A DNA stretch of 34,806 nucleotides from Streptomyces parvulus (GTDB lineage Bacteria; Actinomycetota; Actinomycetes; Streptomycetales; Streptomycetaceae). Position 1 is the stretch's first letter. Every line of letters starts with the position of its first letter. The translations under genes were made by a program, and so were the position numbers. Of this stretch, positions 30,977 through 34,806 are shown one piece after another. Where the stretch lies: positions 1-34,806 of the forward strand of contig NZ_BMRX01000028.1 of NCBI RefSeq assembly GCF_014648855.1, written 5' to 3'. The notes beneath the pieces are model-generated. The model did not search any database. It was not told the origin of the DNA and saw nothing but the letters and a program-made list of their open reading frames with translations.

Positions 30977-31225
30977 ATGAGCACGCCGAAGCCGACAAAG
31001 GCGCAGCGCAACGCGCTTGCCCTACTTGCCGACGGCGACGCCTACCGCAGCACCCGCGCCTTTGCCAGCGCCGACGTCCACGCCCCCGACGGCCGGATCA
31101 CCGCCGCCACCACCACAGTCCTCGTCCGCAACGGGTGGACGACATGGAGGACCGAGGTCGGCCTTCGTAAACCGCTGCTGCTGACCGACTCCGGCCGCAG
31201 CCACCTGCCCGCCGACCAGAAGTGA
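30977..31225 (+). CDS. Small winged-helix-like protein, 82 residues
   Basis: ATG 30977 follows GAGG in the first repeated junction. The sequence KAQRNALALLADGDAYRSTR, DGRITAATTTVLVRNGWTTW and LLLTDSGRSHL looks like a minimal winged-helix DNA-binding domain (MarR-like tail, 'TDSG R'). It ends Asp-Gln-Lys-stop in the second junction. Inference: a regulator, perhaps of the array itself through the TCCAAGGA sites. Confidence 0.65.
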   Translation: MSTPKPTKAQRNALALLADGDAYRSTRAFASADVHAPDGRITAATTTVLVRNGWTTWRTEVGLRKPLLLTDSGRSHLPADQK

Positions 31226-31236
31226 GGAGACCGACC

Positions 31237-31422
31237 GTGGACTACGCCACTGTCGACTGGTCGTCACCGGACCACCCGACCATCTAGCCCGCCACCGCCA
31301 GCACGCTGGGCGCCATGCCGCGCGAGGACGCCGAACACATGATCAGCACCAGCCAGACCTGGGGCGACCTCAACGGCGACAACGCAACCTGGTAGCCGAA
31401 CACCCGCACCGCCAAGAAGCGA
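31237..31422 (+). pseudogene. Array gene 3, interrupted by two amber codons
   Basis: GTG 31237 starts in the second junction with perfect spacing and codes VDYATVDWSSPDHPTI, then TAG at 31285. The same frame continues for 35 codons (LGAMPREDAEHMISTSQTWG to NATW), reaches a second TAG at 31393, then PNTRTAKK and CGA where the other junctions have TGA. With the ambers read as sense it would be a 61-residue gene of the array. Decay is the simplest reading. Confidence 0.5.
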
Positions 31423-31433
31423 AGACACCGACC

Positions 31434-31607
31434 ATGCAAACACCGACCGAACTCCGAGCGCGCGCCGACGAGCTGGAGAGCCGCGTCTCTCCGGTCACGG
31501 CCGGGCCGCCGCGTACCGACGACGAGCGGATGTGGCTGGAGAAGGCCACCGCTCTGCGTGCCGAAGCCGAACGCCTGGACGCTGCCGACCGCGTCGCTGA
31601 GAAGTGA
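31434..31607 (+). CDS. Small coiled-coil protein, 57 residues
   Basis: ATG 31434 lies in the third junction, where the Shine-Dalgarno is weakened to GAAGA. The protein is short and charged (ELRARADELESRVSPVTAGP, then DDERMWLEKATALRAEAERL) and should form a helical hairpin or coiled coil. It ends Glu-Lys-stop in the fourth junction. Likely a small adaptor or regulator; unknown family. Confidence 0.65.
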   Translation: MQTPTELRARADELESRVSPVTAGPPRTDDERMWLEKATALRAEAERLDAADRVAEK

Positions 31608-31618
31608 GGACATCGACC

Positions 31619-31876
31619 ATGTTCGAGGTCAACGGCACGTCCTTCACCGAAGGGGACATCGTGCGCTTCAAGCACGCCACGCTCCCGGTGAACCGGGAGC
31701 GCGACTACCGGATCGTGGCAGCCACGCGTGGCGGGATCACGGCATCGCCGGCAGGGGACGACCGGTTCGCCCACGAGTACAACCGCGCAACCGCCGACCG
31801 TCTCGGCATCTCTCACACCACCGATAGTGCCACCTCCGGCCGGGCGAGGCGATCGGCCGGTCCCGCGGCGGGCTGA
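31619..31876 (+). pseudogene. Array gene 5, 3' end overwritten by IS5-like fragment
   Basis: ATG 31619 follows the fourth junction. The first 68 residues (MFEVNGTSFTEGDIVRFKHA, DYRIVAATRGGITASPAGDD, and NRATADRLGISHTTDS) look like a small beta-rich domain. From about 31826 the frame reads through IS DNA (ATSGRARRSAGPAAG) to a chance stop. The original C-terminus is lost. It may still make a functional product because the fold appears mostly complete. Confidence 0.55.
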
Positions 31877-32318
31877 CCACAAAGATCCATCTCGCCTGCG
31901 ACGGGCAGGGCCGGCCGCTCGCCTTCACGATCACCGCCGGAAACGTCAACGACTGCACTCAATTGGAGCAGGTCCTGGCCCGCATCCGCATCGAGCGGTA
32001 CGGACCCGGCCGGCCCAGAGCCCGGCCCAAACGGGTCGTGGCCGACAAGGGCTACTCGTCCACGAAGATCCGCTCCTACCTGCGCAGACGCGGCATCAAG
32101 GCGGCCATCCCCGAGCGGATCGACCAGATCAACGGCCGCATCCGCCGACGGGAGAGCCTTTGCCGGCTCGACCGGGCCGCCTACCAACGCCGTAACGTCG
32201 TCGAGCGCTGCTGATTAATCGCCTCAAGCGTCACCGCGCGGTCGCCACCAGGTACGAGAAACTCGCCGTCTGCTACGAGGCGACCGTCCTCGTCGCGGCC
32301 ATCAACGAGTGGCTGTGA
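31828..32318 (+). mobile_element. IS5-family transposase 3' fragment
   Basis: The frame reads HLRPGEAIGRSRGGLTTKIH, PLAFTITAGNVNDCTQLEQV, RVVADKGYSSTKIRSYLRRR and NVVERC, then after a two-base insertion NRLKRHRAVATRYEKLAV and a final VAAINEWL ending at 32318. The second Asp and the Glu of DDE remain; the N-terminal half with the first Asp is absent. It differs from the 22.5-kb IS5-like copy. It is a dead remnant that truncated the small-gene array. Confidence 0.85.
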
Positions 32319-32410
32319 CCAGCACATTCGATAGACGCCTCGCGCAGGTTGGACATTCGAGTGTCGTGACGGTCCAACAGTCTTGGGTCGGCCGCGCGCA
32401 GAATGGCGGC

Positions 32411-32824
32411 ATGACGGAACACAGCGCTGACTACACGCGCGCTCTGAACAATGCCGAGAAGATCCTTGGTTTCAGCCTGGCTCCGTACGTCGATCCAAGG
32501 CCGACGGAACCCGCCAACGCCTACGACTTCACACGGATCGCGACCGAACATGCCTTCAATGACGCATGGACTCGCAGCGAGCACCTCGGCCTCCGCACCC
32601 GCGCCCTCATCTCGGTCACCATCACAGCGAGCCTGGGCATCCTCGAGCCGCTCCGGGGTCAGTTGCGTATTGCTCTGCACAACGGCGTGACCAAAGAGGA
32701 GATCGTCGAAGCCTTCATCCAGATGGCCGTTTACGCGGGGGTGGCTCGCGCCTTTGACAGCTACGCCGTCGCACGCGAGGTCTTCTCCGAACACGACGAA
32801 GCGGACTCGCCTCAGGAGAACTGA
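32411..32824 (+). CDS. Carboxymuconolactone decarboxylase-family protein
   Basis: A 137-residue protein from ATG 32411 (weak SD). It has the CMD helical core: AEKILGF, IATEHAFNDAWTRSEHLGLR, LISVTITASLGILEPLRGQL, IALHNGVTKEEIVEAFIQMA and VYAGVARAFDSYAVAREVF. The conserved HNG...EEI..A....A.YAG pattern is clear. The paired Cys of AhpD-type peroxidase members is absent, so it is a CMD-like enzyme rather than an alkylhydroperoxidase. An inverted repeat GTTGGAC/GTCCAAC (32348-32354, 32372-32378) lies upstream and may be its operator. Confidence 0.88.
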   Translation: MTEHSADYTRALNNAEKILGFSLAPYVDPRPTEPANAYDFTRIATEHAFNDAWTRSEHLGLRTRALISVTITASLGILEPLRGQLRIALHNGVTKEEIVEAFIQMAVYAGVARAFDSYAVAREVFSEHDEADSPQEN

Positions 32825-33166
32825 GAACTGAAGCGCCGACGTTCGCCGCGCCTCCTGAATAACGGCAGACATAACCGGCCCTTGCCTCCGGCCGCACGGC
32901 CGTCACGGCCGCGACCGGACCGTCGAGAGACCAAGTGCGAGGCCTGAGCAGCGTCATATGACGAGGAAGGGGCACCGAGTGCGCGGTGGCGCAACATCCA
33001 CTTCTGATATACGCCCCTGCCCGCCCGCCGTCGGCCCAGGCCTGAATCCGGAGCCGCTGTCTGCCGCTGGGGTGGTGGTAGGACGCCACACGCTGCTGGA
33101 CACTTGCGGGTTGGGCCGATAGGGGTACAAGCGCGCTTCGCGGTACGAAGGGCAAGGAGCGGACGT
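32825..33166. other. 342 bases without a recognised gene
   Basis: No convincing frame on either strand. A possible promoter (TTGCGG near 33104, with TAGGGG/TACAAG downstream) and AAGGAG at 33154-33159 serve the next gene. Confidence 0.4.
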
Positions 33167-33548
33167 ATGGGTGCGAGGCTCGTCAGGGCGCTGGGGGCCG
33201 TGACGGCCGTCTACAGCGCGGCGATCATGATCCGGCCGGTGTGGCTGGTCCGGCCGTGCGTGCTGGTCGATGCCAACCGGGGAGGTGCCGGTGTCCACGG
33301 CGACGCTGATCCGCGCCTGGGGGCACGGGACGTGGCGATCTGAACGGCCATGACGGTGGCCCGGGACGCGCGGGCGTTGCAGGCGGTAAGCATGTGGCGG
33401 GTCGCAGCCGACCTGAGCGACGCAGTCAATTTCGGTGCTGTCCTGTCCGGGCAGGACCGCGCCAAGGTCGCCGGGTTCGCGGCGGGCTGGGGCGCAGTGT
33501 GTGCGGGCGCGGCCGCGGGACTGCGCTCGGGACGGGCCCTGTGGCGCC
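33167..33548 (+). pseudogene. DUF4267-like membrane protein gene, decayed
   Basis: ATG 33167 has AAGGAG seven bases ahead and codes MGARLVRALGAVTAVYSAAI, MIRPVWLVRPCVLVDANR. The signal shifts frame near 33280 (EVPVSTATLIRA), shifts back near 33318 (GARDVAI), meets a TGA at 33341, then continues in frame with TAMTVARDARALQAVSMWRV, AADLSDAVNFGAVLSGQDRA and KVAGFAAGWGAVCAG. Read together, this is a roughly 125-residue protein with four weak helices like DUF4267 members. Two compensating indels plus a nonsense codon (GGA to TGA would restore Gly) show decay. Confidence 0.55.
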
Positions 33549-33562
33549 GGCAGGTCCGGCGG

Positions 33563-34169
33563 ATGCCGACGCAGTTTCCGCCCGGGGACAGCGGGCGGGC
33601 GGGCGCGACGATGCGTTCGCCTCCCTCTACACCCGCTGGGCGCCCGAGGTGCACAGCTGGGTACGGCATCAGCTGACGAGCAGAAGGTCGACGACGTCGT
33701 CCAGCAAATCTTGCTGGCGGCCTGGCAGACCCAGCACATCTACCGCCCTGACCGCGGGCCACTCGTCGCCTGGCTGTCCGGCATCACCAAACACAAGATC
33801 AACGACGCGATCTCCGCACGCTCCCGCCGACGAGAACGCAACGACCACTACGCCCGGGGCCAAGGTTCCGACAAGGCGCACGACACCTTCACCGACCAGC
33901 TTCCCAGCCATCTCGACGGCGTCCGGTTGCTCCAGCTTCTCTCCGGCCCCCAACGGCAGGTCCTCTACCTCGCCTACTGGCACGACTTCAACCAGTCCGA
34001 GATCGCGGTCCGTCCTCGGCATGCCCGTGGGCATCGTCAAGAGCCACACCCGCGGCGCCCTCCAACACCTCACCCACGACACGAGGAGCCGCGAAGCCGT
34101 CGTCGGTCAAACCACGGCGGCCGGCGGGCCGAGGGGTATGGCCCGGTCGACTCTGGTGCGCCCGGTTGA
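33563..34169 (+). pseudogene. ECF sigma factor gene with three frameshifts
   Basis: ATG 33563 (MPTQFPPGDSGRAGA) leads into region 2 in the next frame (DDAFASLYTRWAPEVHSWVR). It continues as DEQKVDDVVQQILLAAWQTQ and LVAWLSGITKHKINDAISAR in a third frame, then region 4 (LSGPQRQVLYLAYWHDFNQS followed by EIA). After one more shift it reads SVLGMPVGIVKSHTRGALQH. Shifts are near 33606, 33672 and 34010. The order and spacing of regions 2 and 4 are those of a SigM-like ECF factor. It cannot make a full product as written. No anti-sigma gene follows. Confidence 0.7.
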
Positions 34170-34288
34170 CGAGGCCGTGACCGCGGCCGGTAGCATCCGT
34201 TTACCGGACGGCATGCGGCACTGGTCTCCTGCGGTCCTCGGGCCTTCCCGCGTAGGTCGAGGACCGCATCCGGCGCCCTGTCATGGCA

Positions 34289-34331
34289 GGCGGGCCCCTG
34301 ATCCACCTCACTCGAGGAACAGGGGCCCGCC
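34289..34331. terminator. Bidirectional hairpin after the sigma factor remnant
   Basis: GGCGGGCCCCTG (34289-34300) pairs perfectly with CAGGGGCCCGCC (34320-34331) around a 19-base loop. It lies between plus-strand remnants and the minus-strand cyclase gene, and would insulate both. Confidence 0.75.
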
Positions 34332-34644
34332 ACATGACCAGTGCCGGGTCAGACAGCACTGAAGTCGTGTGGGGCCCTCACCCCACTCCACCCACCGTGC
34401 ATCGTCCATGACGGCTTCAGCGTCGGCGATTGAGAACTTTCCCAGCTCCTGGCAGGCGCCCAGTGCCCCAAGTCCTCACTGGTCACAGGGACCGAGAAGG
34501 CGTTCATCGAGTCCTAGCGAGCCGACTCCTTCCAGCGCCGTCCCGATCGCGGCCGACCGGGTCCAGGCGCGCGCGGTGACGGGACGGAGCCGGCCTTCCG
34601 CGACCAGCCTGCCCCGTCAGGCGCGGTTCGAGAGTCTTCGGTGC
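34332..34644. other. 313 bases without a recognised gene
   Basis: No frame with coding-like composition on either strand. Likely 3' flank of the right-edge gene. Confidence 0.4.
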
Positions 34645-34806
34645 TCAGGTGGCCGCCGCGGTCTCCGCGAGCTTCTGGAACTCGCCCAAGTCGTAGTTGG
34701 CGAGTGTGGAGTCCAGGTTCGTGAGCGCGCCCAGGTGCTCGATGAAACCCTTGGGGTCGTACTCGATCTGGAGGGTGACCCTGCTCGTCGTGTCGCTGAG
34801 CCGGTG
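34645..34806 (-). CDS. SRPBCC/polyketide-cyclase-like protein, C-terminal end only
   Basis: The minus strand is open from the right edge to TGA 34645, giving 53 residues: HRLSDTTSRVTLQIEYDPKG, FIEHLGALTNLDSTLANYDL, GEFQKLAETAAAT. The SRVTLQIEYDPKGF strand followed by a C-terminal helix is the end of an SRPBCC (START-like) small-molecule binding domain of the cyclase/dehydrase type. Its start and catalytic pocket lie outside the window. Confidence 0.75.
   Translation of the reverse strand, partial: HRLSDTTSRVTLQIEYDPKGFIEHLGALTNLDSTLANYDLGEFQKLAETAAAT

Larger units (their letters stand above)
30958..31621 (+). repeat. Four near-identical stop-RBS-start junctions
   Basis: A 22-base unit (AGAAGTGAGGAC, then ACCGACC, then a start codon) occurs at 30958-30979, 31218-31239 (GTG start), 31415-31436 (diverged) and 31600-31621. 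The unit contains the Lys codon and TGA of one gene, the GAGG Shine-Dalgarno and the next start. In the third copy the TGA is CGA. Confidence 0.85.

Noticed and set aside
31285..31395. Pyrrolysine or other amber recoding
   Set aside because: No downstream recoding structure or supporting genes, and the neighbouring IS damage makes simple decay far more likely.
1..34806. CRISPR array
   Set aside because: No regularly spaced repeat-spacer pattern; the iterons and gene junctions have irregular or coding spacers.
1..34806. tRNA, integrase or att site of an integrative element
   Set aside because: No tRNA-like cloverleaf, tyrosine or serine recombinase motif, or long duplicated att core was found; such elements may lie outside the window.

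Overview
The window is high-GC actinobacterial DNA, almost certainly Streptomyces: strong third-position GC, GTG/TTG starts, GTGA/ATGA stop-start overlaps, GntR-UTRA regulators, a GAF-ANTAR protein and an FtsK-like conjugation motor. It holds the core of a conjugative plasmid, or of one integrated in the chromosome, followed by an IS-scarred accessory region. No integrase, tRNA, att site or telomere is visible, so free linear plasmid, circular plasmid and integrated element cannot be told apart.

Positions 1-12000, all on the minus strand, form the transfer region. In transcription order it has several small plasmid genes (two with zinc motifs), a cytosolic helical protein, a SpdB-like membrane protein, the TraB/FtsK-type DNA pump, and a VirB-like block: lytic transglycosylase/NlpC-P60 hydrolase, small VirB2-like membrane protein, VirB6-like protein, and a VirB4 that appears to be split into an N-terminal protein and an ATPase (the ATPase runs off the left edge). 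Strong hairpins separate most of these genes. Two repeat clusters flank traB and are candidate transfer (clt) or regulator sites.

Positions 12200-18600 are the control and replication region. A GntR regulator overlaps a family-2 glycosyltransferase gene and sits behind a dense inverted-repeat operator. Then comes a replication module: an initiator-like gene with six near-palindromic iterons inside its own coding sequence, translationally coupled to a DnaB-like helicase, as in the rep1/rep2 type of pSLA2-like Streptomyces plasmids. A second GntR gene (KorSA-like position) is divergent from a three-gene coupled operon across TGTGCACA operators.

Positions 18700-34800 are accessory DNA: an isolated methyltransferase, a restriction-nuclease-fold protein, a Ser/Thr protein kinase with a novel C-terminal domain, a GAF-ANTAR protein, an array of tiny genes with near-identical stop-RBS-start junctions, a carboxymuconolactone decarboxylase-like protein and, at the right edge, the C-terminus of an SRPBCC/cyclase protein. 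Three decayed insertion sequences (two IS5-like, one IS3-like) lie among them. At least eight genes carry single-base frameshifts or nonsense codons, whereas the transfer half has only one. That contrast suggests relaxed selection to the right of about 21 kb, although sequencing indels cannot be excluded.
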